A DNA stretch of 64,000 nucleotides from Zunongwangia profunda SM-A87 (GTDB lineage: Bacteria; Bacteroidota; Bacteroidia; Flavobacteriales; Flavobacteriaceae), in the NCBI RefSeq assembly GCF_000023465.1, contig NC_014041.1, forward strand, positions 2,424,001 to 2,488,000, given 5' to 3'. Below the pieces are notes generated by a model. It was not told the origin of the DNA, searched no databases, and worked only from the letters and a program-made list of their open reading frames with translations. The position numbers were made by a program, and so were the translations under genes. Shown here piece by piece: positions 17,666 through 27,214 of this stretch. How positions within the stretch are numbered: the stretch's first letter is position 1; every line of letters begins with the position of its first letter.

Positions 17666-20600
17666 ATGACTAGAAACAATAAACTAACACCAAAGGAGAA
17701 AACTAGAAAACATGAAAATGCACAATCCAGGATTATTGCTGTGGGGGCAAGTGCTGGAGGTTTGGAAGCTTTAAAAGCATTTTTTACTGGTATTCCTGAA
17801 GAAGATAATAATACTTATGTGGTGATTCAACACCTTTCTCCAGATTATAAAAGTATGATGGGAGAATTGTTGGCAAAATCAACCAAATTTCCTATCAAAC
17901 AGATTAAGGAGGGAATGCAAATGGAAGAAAAAACCATTTATCTTATTCCGCCTAAATGCAATCTTCTGGTAGAAGATGGCTGCCTAAAGCTTGTTGAGAA
18001 ACCAGAGCGGGCACATCTTAATTTACCTATAGATATGTTTTTAGAGTCCCTTTCCAGTTACAAGAAGGAAAAAGCAATTGCAGTAATACTAAGCGGAACT
18101 GGTAGTGATGGTACTCGCGGCATAAGAGCCATAAAGGATAGAGACGGTATGGTGATGGTTCAGGATCCTGAACAGGCCAAGTTTGATGGAATGCCAAAAA
18201 GCGCTATCCAGACCGGTTTGGTAGACTATATTTTACCCGTTGAGGAAATGGGGGAGGAACTGCGTAAATTTATTAATGCACCAATGGTTTTTGATATCGA
18301 AAACCACGATGTGGAATTCGACCAGAAAACGCTATCTAAAATCCTTCATCTTATTGATGAAAAAACAGGTCTTGATTTTAGGGAGTATAAATATTCTACT
18401 TTAGCCCGCCGACTGGCAAGAAGGGTAAACGTAGGAGGCTGTAGTAGTTTGGAAGAATATTACGACATGCTGGTACACAATGATGATGAAATCCCTATGC
18501 TGTATCGGGAGTTTTTAATTGGGGTAACTAATTTTTTTAGAGATCAAAGAGTTTGGGAAATTATCGCAGATGATATTATCCCAGAACTTATAGAGTCTAA
18601 AAAAGATAATGATATTCTTAAAATTTGGGATGTAGCTTGTAGTACGGGAGAAGAAGCGTATTCTCTGGCCATGTTACTGCATGAGGAAATGCAACGACAG
18701 GATAAGATGCTCGAAATAAAAATTTTTGCTACAGATATTTCACAAGAGCATTTGGATATAGGTAGTGCTGGTATCTATTCTGAAAGTGTGGTCGCTAACG
18801 TAGAAGATAAATTTCTGAAGAAGTTTTTTATCAAAAAACCGGAAGGCTACCAGATTGTAGAGAAAATTAGGCGTATGGTCATTTTCTCTAAACATAATAT
18901 TATTAAAAATCCGCCTTTTAGTAATATGGATATGGTATTATGCCGTAATCTTCTTATCTATTTTCAATCTACTATCCAGAAGAAAACCATGGACGTTTTA
19001 CATTACGCCCTTAAAGAATATGGCTTTTTGGTATTAGGAACCAGTGAAACCATAACCTCGCACAGGGATTCTTTTGAAGATATTAGCAGAAAATGGAAAA
19101 TCTTTAGAAACGTACATCCAAGAGCTAGAATCAGAACCAAAAATTTAAGACCTACAGCCGGCAGGATCAATGATCATGATGAAAAACATCATAAGCCTAG
19201 AAATAGCGATAATCGCACCTATAATAGCAGTAAGCAAAAGTTTGTAAATGAGCTTAACGAGGCTATTATGGAGCAGTTTGGTGCTGCAAGTGTATATGTA
19301 GATTCAGAATTTAATATCATGGAAGCAGTTGGTGAATTTAGAAAGTACGCTAACCTTCCTGTCTCTGGATTCACTACTAATTTAATAGAAATGCTTAATA
19401 AAGATCTTAAGCATGTAGTGCAATCGACCACCAAAAAATCGGCAAAGGAAAAGAAAAGGGTAGTTTATCATGACGCTATTGTTAAAGAAGCTAATGGAGT
19501 CGTGATGAAATTAGATATTGTAGTTAAGCCTTTTAAGCCGAAAAACCTGGATAATGAAAGTAATTTTGTACTTACTTTTATTGAAAAAGAAGTAAAGGAA
19601 GAAGATACTATAGAGGTTGAACAGATAACAATAAGTGGTAGAACTCAGGAATATATAGTCGAGCTTGAAGAGGAACTGAAAAAAACCAAAGAAGAACTGC
19701 AAACTTCTTTGGAAGAGATCGAAACCAGCAATGAAGAACTGCAGGCAGCTAATGAAGAACTCCTGGCTTCTAATGAAGAATTACAAAGTACCAATGAAGA
19801 ACTGCAAAGCGTCAACGAAGAAATCAATACGGTAAATGCCGAGAATATCCAGAAGATGGATGATTTGGCACAACTTAATGCCGATATGAATAATCTTCTG
19901 GAAAGTACAAATATTGGTACGATCTTTTTGGATAGTGACCTGAGAATCCGAAAATTTACTCCAGCTATTAAAAAGCATTTTAGTTTAATAAATAGTGATA
20001 TTGGTCGACCTATCGATAATTTCACAACTAATTTTGGAGTAAATAGAGGGAAAGGTCTGGTAGATCGCTGCAATAAAGTGATGGAAACCGGTAAAATTTT
20101 AGAGCGCAATATTCTTTCTAAAGAAGGAAGAAATTACTTACAGCGAATTTCTCCTTTTAGAAATGGAGAAGATAATACGGAAGGTATTGTAATTACCTTT
20201 GTGGATATCGAATCCCTGCAGAAGGCAAAAAATAAATTGTTGGCCAGTGAACGTCGTTTTAAATCTTTTTATGAAGAGGACCCGGTATTGCATTTTAGTG
20301 TAGATCCAAAAACTTCAGAAATTGTACAGTGTAACCAGGAAGCGGTAGAAAAATTGGAATATGATTCTAAAGAGGATATTATAGGGAAACCGATATTCGA
20401 ACTTTACGAAGATGAATCTAAACTAAAAGCTTTACGACTTAATAAGTTATTCCAGGAAAAAGGGGAGCTTAAAAATGTAGAGCAGGAGATGGTGACCAAA
20501 AATGGAAAAATTGTTCCGGTAATCATGAACTCTACCGTAGAGCTTGATGAAAATGGTAATGGAATAACCAACAGGTTTACCTGTGTCGATATTTCAGAAT

Positions 20601-21322
20601 TGAAACAGGTACAGGAAGAATTAGAAAGCCAAAAAAAGGATCTGGAAAGAGCGAATCATGATTTAGAACAGTTTGTTTCTATTTGTTCTCATGACCTTCA
20701 GGAACCTTTAAGTACCATTAAGTTTGGTAGTGATATCCTGGGTAAAATTTATTCAGATAAGTTAGATCAAAAAGGCAAAGACTATATCCAGTATATCGAT
20801 GAAGCTTCAGATCGATTATCAGCTCAGATAAAAGCGCTGTTAGAGCATTCCAGAATTGGTAGAAATACCAAGAAGAAAATGGTGGATACGCGCGAGCTTG
20901 TAGAAGTTGTAAGATACGACCTTACCAAGCGAATAAAAGATACCAATGCAAAAGTGCATATTGGAAGTCTGCCTAAATTAATGGTCTATGAAGTCGAAAT
21001 GCGACTTTTATTTCAAAACCTTTTAAGTAATGCCTTAAAATACTGTGCAAAAGATAAGACTCCTGAAGTTCGGATCTCTGCTTATCAGGAAGATGAATAC
21101 TGGGTGTTTTCTGTAATGGATAACGGTATAGGAATTTCAGAGGAAGATCAGAAAAATATATTTACCATTTTTAACCGGGTACCAACAGAAGAAAAGTATG
21201 AAGGAACCGGTGTTGGGTTGGCGCATGTGCATAAGATTGTGATCTTACATGGCGGTTCTATTTGGGTAGATTCGCAACCAGGAGTGGGCAGTACTTTCTA
21301 TTTTAAAATCAAGGCAAAGTAA
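17666..21322 (+). CDS. CheB-CheR-PAS hybrid sensor histidine kinase
   Basis: A 1218-residue multidomain sensor. Residues 20-210 form a CheB methylesterase with its full triad (S29 in GASAGG, H56 in QHLSP, D148 in GTGSDGT) but no N-terminal receiver. Residues about 215-480 form a CheR methyltransferase (GVTNFFRD; SAM motif IWDVACSTGEEAYS). A long coiled coil of repeated NEEL heptads follows (about 640-730), then two PAS domains (about 735-860 and 870-985), a HisKA domain with H1009 (ICSHDLQEP) and a HATPase. No classical chemotaxis gene is in the window, so the methyl enzymes probably act within this signalling complex. Its stop abuts the phytochrome gene (no gap), implying joint expression and a role in light signalling. 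Confidence 0.92.
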   Translation: MTRNNKLTPKEKTRKHENAQSRIIAVGASAGGLEALKAFFTGIPEEDNNTYVVIQHLSPDYKSMMGELLAKSTKFPIKQIKEGMQMEEKTIYLIPPKCNLLVEDGCLKLVEKPERAHLNLPIDMFLESLSSYKKEKAIAVILSGTGSDGTRGIRAIKDRDGMVMVQDPEQAKFDGMPKSAIQTGLVDYILPVEEMGEELRKFINAPMVFDIENHDVEFDQKTLSKILHLIDEKTGLDFREYKYSTLARRLARRVNVGGCSSLEEYYDMLVHNDDEIPMLYREFLIGVTNFFRDQRVWEIIADDIIPELIESKKDNDILKIWDVACSTGEEAYSLAMLLHEEMQRQDKMLEIKIFATDISQEHLDIGSAGIYSESVVANVEDKFLKKFFIKKPEGYQIVEKIRRMVIFSKHNIIKNPPFSNMDMVLCRNLLIYFQSTIQKKTMDVLHYALKEYGFLVLGTSETITSHRDSFEDISRKWKIFRNVHPRARIRTKNLRPTAGRINDHDEKHHKPRNSDNRTYNSSKQKFVNELNEAIMEQFGAASVYVDSEFNIMEAVGEFRKYANLPVSGFTTNLIEMLNKDLKHVVQSTTKKSAKEKKRVVYHDAIVKEANGVVMKLDIVVKPFKPKNLDNESNFVLTFIEKEVKEEDTIEVEQITISGRTQEYIVELEEELKKTKEELQTSLEEIETSNEELQAANEELLASNEELQSTNEELQSVNEEINTVNAENIQKMDDLAQLNADMNNLLESTNIGTIFLDSDLRIRKFTPAIKKHFSLINSDIGRPIDNFTTNFGVNRGKGLVDRCNKVMETGKILERNILSKEGRNYLQRISPFRNGEDNTEGIVITFVDIESLQKAKNKLLASERRFKSFYEEDPVLHFSVDPKTSEIVQCNQEAVEKLEYDSKEDIIGKPIFELYEDESKLKALRLNKLFQEKGELKNVEQEMVTKNGKIVPVIMNSTVELDENGNGITNRFTCVDISELKQVQEELESQKKDLERANHDLEQFVSICSHDLQEPLSTIKFGSDILGKIYSDKLDQKGKDYIQYIDEASDRLSAQIKALLEHSRIGRNTKKKMVDTRELVEVVRYDLTKRIKDTNAKVHIGSLPKLMVYEVEMRLLFQNLLSNALKYCAKDKTPEVRISAYQEDEYWVFSVMDNGIGISEEDQKNIFTIFNRVPTEEKYEGTGVGLAHVHKIVILHGGSIWVDSQPGVGSTFYFKIKAK

Positions 21323-23548
21323 ATGAGTAAAACTGCTTATAGCGCACAACAGGTAAATATCACAAATTGTGACAGGGAACCTATACATATTATAGGTAAA
21401 GCGCAGGAACATGGTGTTATAGTTGTTTGTGATTTAAATTCTTTCCATGTTTCGCAATGCAGTGAAAATATTGAAGACATTCTGGGAATTCCACATGCCA
21501 ATGTTTTAGGGTTGCCTTTAAAACAGGCTTTATCCAAAAAAGTGGCAAAGTCTTTTAAAAAGAAGTTTAGAAATGATGAATCTCTTTTGCCCGAAAAACT
21601 GAAAATAGGAGAGCAAAAATTTTTATGTATTCCGTCTATTTCCGGTGATCATCTTATTATAGATGTGGAACCTTCAGGTAAATCCATAGATCCTATTCGT
21701 TTTCAGGAACAGCTTACTAAAATCTTAACTGAATTAGACGAATCTGAATCAGTAAACGAGATGTGCCAACAGGCTGCTTTGCTGGTAAAACATTTGTTCG
21801 ATTACGATCGGATAATGATCTATAAGTTTGATGAAGAATGGAATGGCGAAGTTGTTGCTGAAGTAAAAGAACCTGAACTGGAAAGCTGGCTTGGATTGCA
21901 TTATCCCGCAACCGATATTCCTAAACCTGCCAGGGAAATTTTTATGAAACAGGGAGTAAGAATTATTAGTGATGTGCATTATAAAGCATCACCAATAACT
22001 CCTGAAATTTCTCCGCTAACCGGACAGCCATTGGATATTTCGAATTCAGAGTTAAGAGCGGTATCCCCGATTCATATTGAATATTTGCAGAATATGAAGG
22101 TGGGAGCTTCACTTACGGCCGCGATTGTTTTGAATGGTGAATTGTGGGGACTGGTAGCCTGCCACCATTACTCTCCTAAATTTATTAATTATCATCAGCG
22201 GCAATCCTGTTTGTTTTTAACACAGGTTTTTTCTAATAAACTGGCCTTAAAGACCACCAAAACCTTTTTAGAAAACACCGCTAAGTCAGATGAGGTTAGA
22301 AAGAAATTGGTGTTGCAAATGACATCAATTAAGAATATCGCAGATGCGCTATATCGTTTTGACCCTAAATTTACTGATATTATCGAATGTAGCGGTGGAG
22401 CTTTGGTGATGGATGGTGAGATTTATCTGGCTGGAGTTACACCCACAAGAACTGAAATAAAGCAATTATGCGATGAAATTTTAGCAGAAAAAGAGGTATA
22501 TTTTTCAACAAAATCACTGTTATCTATATACCCAAAAGCTAAAGATTATAAAAATAAGGCTTCTGGGATTCTTAGTGTACAAATAGGGGAACAGGATGGG
22601 AATTACATCATGTGGTTTAGACCTGAAGCTAAAGAGACTGTAAGCTGGGGAGGAAATCCAGAGAAAAAAGCTTACGTAAAAGATGGAGTGGAATATTTAA
22701 CCCCAAGGAAATCTTTTGAGCGTTGGACAGAAAAAGTAGCAGGGGTTGCTAAAGCCTGGGAGGAATATGATTTTGAGGCAGTAGGCACTTTAAGAGAAAG
22801 TATTGTTCATGTTTTAGTCAAGCAACAAAAAGATAAAATAGATAGTCTTAATGAGCAACTATTAGAAGCCAACAAAGAACTTGAAACTTTTAGTTATAGT
22901 GTTTCTCATGATCTTCGGGCACCCTTGCGGGGAATCGATGGTTATGCCAGGATTCTTAGGGATCATTATATGGACAGGCTGGATGGTTACAGCCAAAAGG
23001 CCGTAAATACCATCGTAAAATCTGCGTCTGAAATGGATACGCTTATTGATGATATTCTATCCTATTCCAGGGTAGGGCAAACACAGCTTTCTAAACAGGT
23101 ATTATCGATGAAGCAAATTGTGGAAAATGCACTCGATGCTCAAAATGCTGAACGTAATTACCCAAGAACCACTATAAAAATCGCTGAAAAATTACCCAAG
23201 ATTATGGGCGATCGCAGGATGATTTCACAATTAGTAAACAATCTTATTTCCAATGCTTTAAAGTATAGCGGAAAAAAAGAAAATCCGGTAGTTGAAATAG
23301 GCTTTGATCAGCAAGAAGACGAAGTTATTTATTTTATCAAAGATAACGGCGTAGGATTTGATCCCAAACATAAGGACAAAATTTTTGAAGTCTTTTCACG
23401 GGTCGCTACCGACGATTTTACAGGCTCTGGAATAGGACTTTCGATTGCTAAAAAAGTGGTAGATAAACATAAGGGGGCGTTATGGGTAGAAACAATTCCT
23501 GGCGAAGGCTCTACTTTTTATTTTAGCCTGCCGGACATTGAAGATTAG
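21323..23548 (+). CDS. bphP: bacteriophytochrome histidine kinase
   Basis: A 741-residue red/far-red photoreceptor kinase. The N-terminal PAS domain carries C16 in TNCDREPIHI, the position where bacteriophytochromes attach biliverdin. The GAF domain (about 130-310) has the chromophore motif YPATDIP with D198, and the PHY domain (about 325-500) has the tongue signatures WGGNP and PRKSFERW. HisKA with H529 (SVSHDLRAPL) and a HATPase with DNGVGF and GSGIGLS complete it. All photosensory and kinase motifs are present, so it should be photoactive and signalling-competent. It follows the CheB/CheR kinase without a gap and precedes a response regulator and heme oxygenase. Confidence 0.97.
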   Translation: MSKTAYSAQQVNITNCDREPIHIIGKAQEHGVIVVCDLNSFHVSQCSENIEDILGIPHANVLGLPLKQALSKKVAKSFKKKFRNDESLLPEKLKIGEQKFLCIPSISGDHLIIDVEPSGKSIDPIRFQEQLTKILTELDESESVNEMCQQAALLVKHLFDYDRIMIYKFDEEWNGEVVAEVKEPELESWLGLHYPATDIPKPAREIFMKQGVRIISDVHYKASPITPEISPLTGQPLDISNSELRAVSPIHIEYLQNMKVGASLTAAIVLNGELWGLVACHHYSPKFINYHQRQSCLFLTQVFSNKLALKTTKTFLENTAKSDEVRKKLVLQMTSIKNIADALYRFDPKFTDIIECSGGALVMDGEIYLAGVTPTRTEIKQLCDEILAEKEVYFSTKSLLSIYPKAKDYKNKASGILSVQIGEQDGNYIMWFRPEAKETVSWGGNPEKKAYVKDGVEYLTPRKSFERWTEKVAGVAKAWEEYDFEAVGTLRESIVHVLVKQQKDKIDSLNEQLLEANKELETFSYSVSHDLRAPLRGIDGYARILRDHYMDRLDGYSQKAVNTIVKSASEMDTLIDDILSYSRVGQTQLSKQVLSMKQIVENALDAQNAERNYPRTTIKIAEKLPKIMGDRRMISQLVNNLISNALKYSGKKENPVVEIGFDQQEDEVIYFIKDNGVGFDPKHKDKIFEVFSRVATDDFTGSGIGLSIAKKVVDKHKGALWVETIPGEGSTFYFSLPDIED

Positions 23549-23603
23549 AGAGAATTAAAAATATATTTTGTATTTTTCGCCGCTAAAAAACCAAAAATTT
23601 TAA

Positions 23604-24170
23604 ATGATAAAGACCGCACTGAAAATATTGCTGGTAGAAGATTATGAGGTAGATGCCGATCTTATCACGATGCAGATTCATAAAATTGTAGAAAATCCTG
23701 AAATTAAACTTGTAGATAATGTAGAGGATTGTAAGAATAAACTACACAATTTCGTTCCGGATGTTGTATTATCAGATTATAATTTGCCCACCTGTACGGG
23801 ATTGGATATTCTAAAGCTGGTTAAAGAGTTTGACAGCAGCCTTCCGTTTATATTTGTTACGGGAACCATAGATGACGACGAACTTGCCGCAAATACTATT
23901 TTATCTGGTGCCTCTGGTTTTATATTGAAAAAGCATATGAATAACCTGGGAGAAAAATTAAAGCCATTACTTAAAAAAGTAGTGTTTAATATGCTCGAAC
24001 AGGAAGAACTTCGTGAAAAAATACGTCGTAATAAGATCGCGGTAAATCAAATTTATCAATATCTGGATGAGATTAATGCCGAAAATGAAGAGCAACGCTT
24101 AAGCCTTAATAAAATTAGAGCCAATATAGAAAGCATAACCCTCGAGAAAAATGATGCTGCAGACGCTTAG
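23604..24170 (+). CDS. Rcp1-like response regulator with C-terminal coiled-coil extension
   Basis: A 188-residue protein with a receiver domain (about 7-130): acidic pair in LLVEDYEVD, phospho-acceptor D58 in LSDYNLP, conserved T in VTGTIDD and K in LKKHM. No DNA-binding domain follows; residues 140-188 are a charged helical tail (NEEQRLSLNKIRANIES), likely a coiled coil. The single-domain layout resembles cyanobacterial Rcp1, the partner of phytochrome Cph1. It lies 55 bases after bphP and overlaps the heme oxygenase gene by 20 bases, so it is the natural phosphorylation target of BphP, possibly also of the CheB/CheR kinase. Confidence 0.92.
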   Translation: MIKTALKILLVEDYEVDADLITMQIHKIVENPEIKLVDNVEDCKNKLHNFVPDVVLSDYNLPTCTGLDILKLVKEFDSSLPFIFVTGTIDDDELAANTILSGASGFILKKHMNNLGEKLKPLLKKVVFNMLEQEELREKIRRNKIAVNQIYQYLDEINAENEEQRLSLNKIRANIESITLEKNDAADA

Positions 24171-24717
24171 AGATCAAACATCGGTTTTACATAAAGAAAT
24201 CGAAAAAGATAATACTGCAGGCTTGATCATGGATCACAGTATTACGTTGGAAGAATATAAATTATTATTACTCCAAAACTATTTGGCCTACAAGGTAGTG
24301 GAAGACGAAATAAAACGATTTGAGCCTGAATTTAGTACGGATAAAAGCCAGCGTTTGGCGGAAGACTTAAGGATACTTGATATTGATTTTAAATCGCCAT
24401 TAGCTTATTTTAAGGATGATTTTTATTGCAATGATAGTATTGAAGCTTTAGGAGCTGCTTATGTTTTAGAAGGTTCTGCCATGGGCGGAATGTTGATAGC
24501 TAAAGAACTTCAACATTGTAAAAATTTAGCTTCCATTGGTACGCATCACTTCTTTAACGGCGAGCGTAAAAATGTACAGGGCTGGAAAGAGTTTATGAAA
24601 AAAGTGAATTCCAGGGAATTTTCAGAAGAAGAAACTCAAAAAGCAACACTAAAAGCAAAGGAAACTTTCCGGTTTTTTGGGAAAACATTTGATTATAGAC
24701 CGCAATTTACACTTTGA
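24151..24717 (+). CDS. bphO: biliverdin-producing heme oxygenase
   Basis: The 188-residue product opens heme to biliverdin, CO and iron. The N-terminal LRDQTSVLHKEIE contains H14, the expected proximal heme ligand, and the distal helix region reads YVLEGSAMGGMLIAK, typical of bacterial phytochrome-linked heme oxygenases. There are two adjacent start codons (24151 and 24154); both overlap the end of the response-regulator gene, which implies translational coupling. Its job in context is to supply the biliverdin chromophore for BphP. An iron-scavenging role is less likely, given the neighbours. Confidence 0.95.
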   Translation: MMLQTLRDQTSVLHKEIEKDNTAGLIMDHSITLEEYKLLLLQNYLAYKVVEDEIKRFEPEFSTDKSQRLAEDLRILDIDFKSPLAYFKDDFYCNDSIEALGAAYVLEGSAMGGMLIAKELQHCKNLASIGTHHFFNGERKNVQGWKEFMKKVNSREFSEEETQKATLKAKETFRFFGKTFDYRPQFTL

Positions 24718-24863
24718 TTGAAAGATTTTGAATATCCAGCCATTATGGATTATATAATGAAATGGCGTCACCTGGCTATCGGAGTGGAATAAAGAAAGTA
24801 AGCATTGTTACAAATTACTGATATTCAGTAAAAAAAATTCTTTTTAATAATATACAATTTGAC

Positions 24864-24897
24864 TAGGTTTAGGTTTTTAATGATATTCCTAAACCTA
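24864..24897 (+). promoter_or_regulatory. 5' hairpin ending at the ggt start codon
   Basis: TAGGTTTAGG (24864-24873) is perfectly complementary to CCTAAACCTA (24888-24897); the last base of the stem is the A of the ggt ATG. In RNA it would hold the ribosome-binding region in a loop. It could equally be a protein-binding inverted repeat near the promoter. Confidence 0.5.
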
Positions 24898-26618
24898 TGA
24901 ATAAAATCTTTACTCCATTATTTCTTGTCATTCTATATTTTGCGCCATTGTGTTCAGCTTTTGCACAAAGCGGGCGTATTCCTGTTTCTACAGATAAAGG
25001 TATTGTAACCAGCAGTCATAAATTAGCTTCGCAAGCCGGAGCAAAAATACTAAGCAATGGCGGTAATGCAATAGATGCATCTATAGCTACTGCTTTTGCT
25101 CTTGCTGTAACTTTACCTTCTGCTGGTAATATTGGTGGTGGCGGATTTCTTGTATATCGGGGAGAAGATGGGACAGAAACCACCTTTAATTTTAGGGAAA
25201 AAGCGCCTTTAGCCGCTACAGAAACCATGTACCTTGGTGACGATGGTAAGATAAAAGATAATGCCAATCATGATGGATTACTTGCCGTAGGTGTTCCGGG
25301 AACCGTAGCCGGACTTTACCAAGCCCACCAAAAACTTGGACGCTTAGACTGGAAACAGCTACTAAAAACTGCTTTAAAATTAGCGAAATACGGTTATCCT
25401 GTTAGTGAGGATATGCAATGGTTTTTCGAGTGGGTGCAAGCGCATAAAGAAGAATATCCAAGTACGGCCAGCATTTTTTTAAAAGAAGACGGGAGTCTTT
25501 ATAAAAATGGCGAAATTCTGGTTCAGAAAGATTTATTTAAAACTTTAAAAAGAATCCAAAAGAAGGGACCAGATGGTTTTTATAAAGGTAAAACCGCTCA
25601 ATTACTGGCCGATTTTATGGCTAATAATGGCGGAATAATTACCGAAGAAGATCTTACCAAATATGAGGCCGAAGAAATGCAACCTGTTAAGGGTACATAT
25701 CGAGGTTATGATATTATAGGAATGCCACCACCAAGTTCGGGTGGGGTAGCCGTTGTAGAAATGCTGAATATTCTTGAAGGCTTTAATATGACCGAATTTG
25801 GCCAAAATTCAGCGACTTCCTTACATTTAATGACTGAAGCGATGCGACGTGCTTTTTCAGATCGAGCCATGTATTTAGGTGATTCCAACTTTAATCCTAA
25901 TATGCCTTTAAAAGAACTTACTTCTAAAAAATATGCAGAAAAACTTCGACAATCGATAAGCATAGATGCTGCATCAGAGAGTGATTCAGCTAATTTCAAT
26001 AAAGCACATTTAAAATACGAAAGTAAAGAAACCACTCATATATCTGTTGTAGATAAGGACGGAAATGCAGTCTCGCTTACCTATACCTTAGAGCAAAGCT
26101 ATGGTTCTAAATATATAGTAGAAGGTGCCGGCTTTTTACTAAACAATGAAATGGGTGACTTTAACCCGATTCCCGGGTATACCAATTCCCAAGGATTAAT
26201 AGGTACGGATCCTAATTTAATTGCACCAGAGAAACGTATGCTTTCCAGTATGAGCCCCGTGATTGTAGCCAAAGACGGGAAAACAGTTTTAGCTATTGGG
26301 AGCCCCGGTGGTAGAACGATTATCAATACCGTACTTCAGGTTATTCTTAATACCATCGATTATCATCTCGATATTGCTAAAGCGATAGAATCCCCAAGAA
26401 TTCATCATCAATGGTTACCCGATATCACGTATTTTGAAGAATGGGGATTTTCACCAGATACCAAAAGAATTTACCAGGAAATGGGACACGAAATAAATAC
26501 AAGAAGCAGTCAGGGAAGGGCTATGGGAATTTATATTGATCCTGAAACCGGCATGCGTTATGGTGCGGCAGATTCCAGAAGTTATAGCGGGGGAGCAGTA
26601 GCAGAAATGGAAGATTAA
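24897..26618 (+). CDS. ggt: gamma-glutamyltransferase
   Basis: A 573-residue exported Ntn-hydrolase that hydrolyses or transfers the gamma-glutamyl group of glutathione. The signal peptide ends near residue 23 (SAFAQ). The proenzyme cleaves itself before T379 in the motif TTHISVVDKDGNAVS, giving large and small subunits. The small subunit has the gamma-glutamyl-binding GSPGGRTII. Length agrees with bacterial GGT. The gene is alone; a 10-bp hairpin ends at its start codon, and no terminator is obvious after it. Confidence 0.96.
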   Translation: MNKIFTPLFLVILYFAPLCSAFAQSGRIPVSTDKGIVTSSHKLASQAGAKILSNGGNAIDASIATAFALAVTLPSAGNIGGGGFLVYRGEDGTETTFNFREKAPLAATETMYLGDDGKIKDNANHDGLLAVGVPGTVAGLYQAHQKLGRLDWKQLLKTALKLAKYGYPVSEDMQWFFEWVQAHKEEYPSTASIFLKEDGSLYKNGEILVQKDLFKTLKRIQKKGPDGFYKGKTAQLLADFMANNGGIITEEDLTKYEAEEMQPVKGTYRGYDIIGMPPPSSGGVAVVEMLNILEGFNMTEFGQNSATSLHLMTEAMRRAFSDRAMYLGDSNFNPNMPLKELTSKKYAEKLRQSISIDAASESDSANFNKAHLKYESKETTHISVVDKDGNAVSLTYTLEQSYGSKYIVEGAGFLLNNEMGDFNPIPGYTNSQGLIGTDPNLIAPEKRMLSSMSPVIVAKDGKTVLAIGSPGGRTIINTVLQVILNTIDYHLDIAKAIESPRIHHQWLPDITYFEEWGFSPDTKRIYQEMGHEINTRSSQGRAMGIYIDPETGMRYGAADSRSYSGGAVAEMED

Positions 26619-27214
26619 GCTTTATTGAAAGCAAAATTTACCCGATAATAGAGGTGACCTGCAATTAGTTTATTTGGGAAACAACCATTTTTAGAATTGC
26701 GCATCTATAAAGAAACAACTACAATGAAAAATTATTTATTTTCTCTTCTTTCCGTTTTATCCATTTTAGCTTGTTCAACCAATGATACCCTGTAAACCCA
26801 GAAACTCAAAAGAGTGACAAAGTTATATTTGGAGGAATATATGGAATGTGCGGAGGAGACTGATCTATATATGATAAATAAAAATGGGGTATATAAAGAT
26901 TCGGATAGTGAAGCCGATGAATACGGAGAATGGTCAAGTAGGACATTTAGTGAAAAATACTATTGATGAGTTTAATTAATCCTTTGTCGACATAGATCAA
27001 TTATCACTATAATAAGGAAAGGTAATAAGGATTATTCGCAAATAGCAATTTTTAGATAAAAAAGTGTAATTTTAGAAATCAGGTAATAGGTGATTAAAGC
27101 GATAAATCAGTAGCCTTATTTCAGCTATTTATGATAATCAAAATCTTGATTATTTCTGTTTTTTTCTTCGATATGGAAAATAGTTTCTAAAAACAATTTG
27201 CAATATTGGTGATG
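26619..27214. other. 596-base intergenic stretch holding a decayed gene
   Basis: Between ggt and the rluE-like gene there is only the small frame-shifted lipoprotein remnant at 26724-26966. The remaining sequence is AT-rich with stops in all frames; I see no RNA gene or mobile element in it. Confidence 0.6.
26724..26966 (+). pseudogene. frame-shifted small lipoprotein gene
   Basis: An ORF beginning at ATG 26724 encodes a lipoprotein signal peptide (MKNYLFSLLSVLSILACST) but stops at TAA 26793. The next frame then reads VNPETQKSDKVIFGGIYGMC up to TGA 26861, and the first frame resumes with TDLYMINKNGVYKDSDSEAD and runs to TGA 26964. Both joints preserve sensible sequence, so one loss/gain of a base near 26790 and a compensating one near 26857 best explain it. 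The intact product would be a secreted protein of about 80 residues, of the kind with a conserved FGxxYGxC segment found in Bacteroidetes. No function is known to me. Sequencing error is the alternative explanation. Confidence 0.62.

Noticed and set aside
19680-19860. Possible DNA tandem repeat in the CheB/CheR kinase
   Set aside because: The periodicity comes from protein heptads (NEEL), with diverged codons, so it is a coiled coil and not a separate DNA repeat element.
19645-20109. 154-residue minus-strand ORF with Ser-rich repeats
   Set aside because: It mirrors the NEEL coiled-coil repeats of the CheB/CheR kinase on the other strand; the SSSL pattern is only the complement of those codons.
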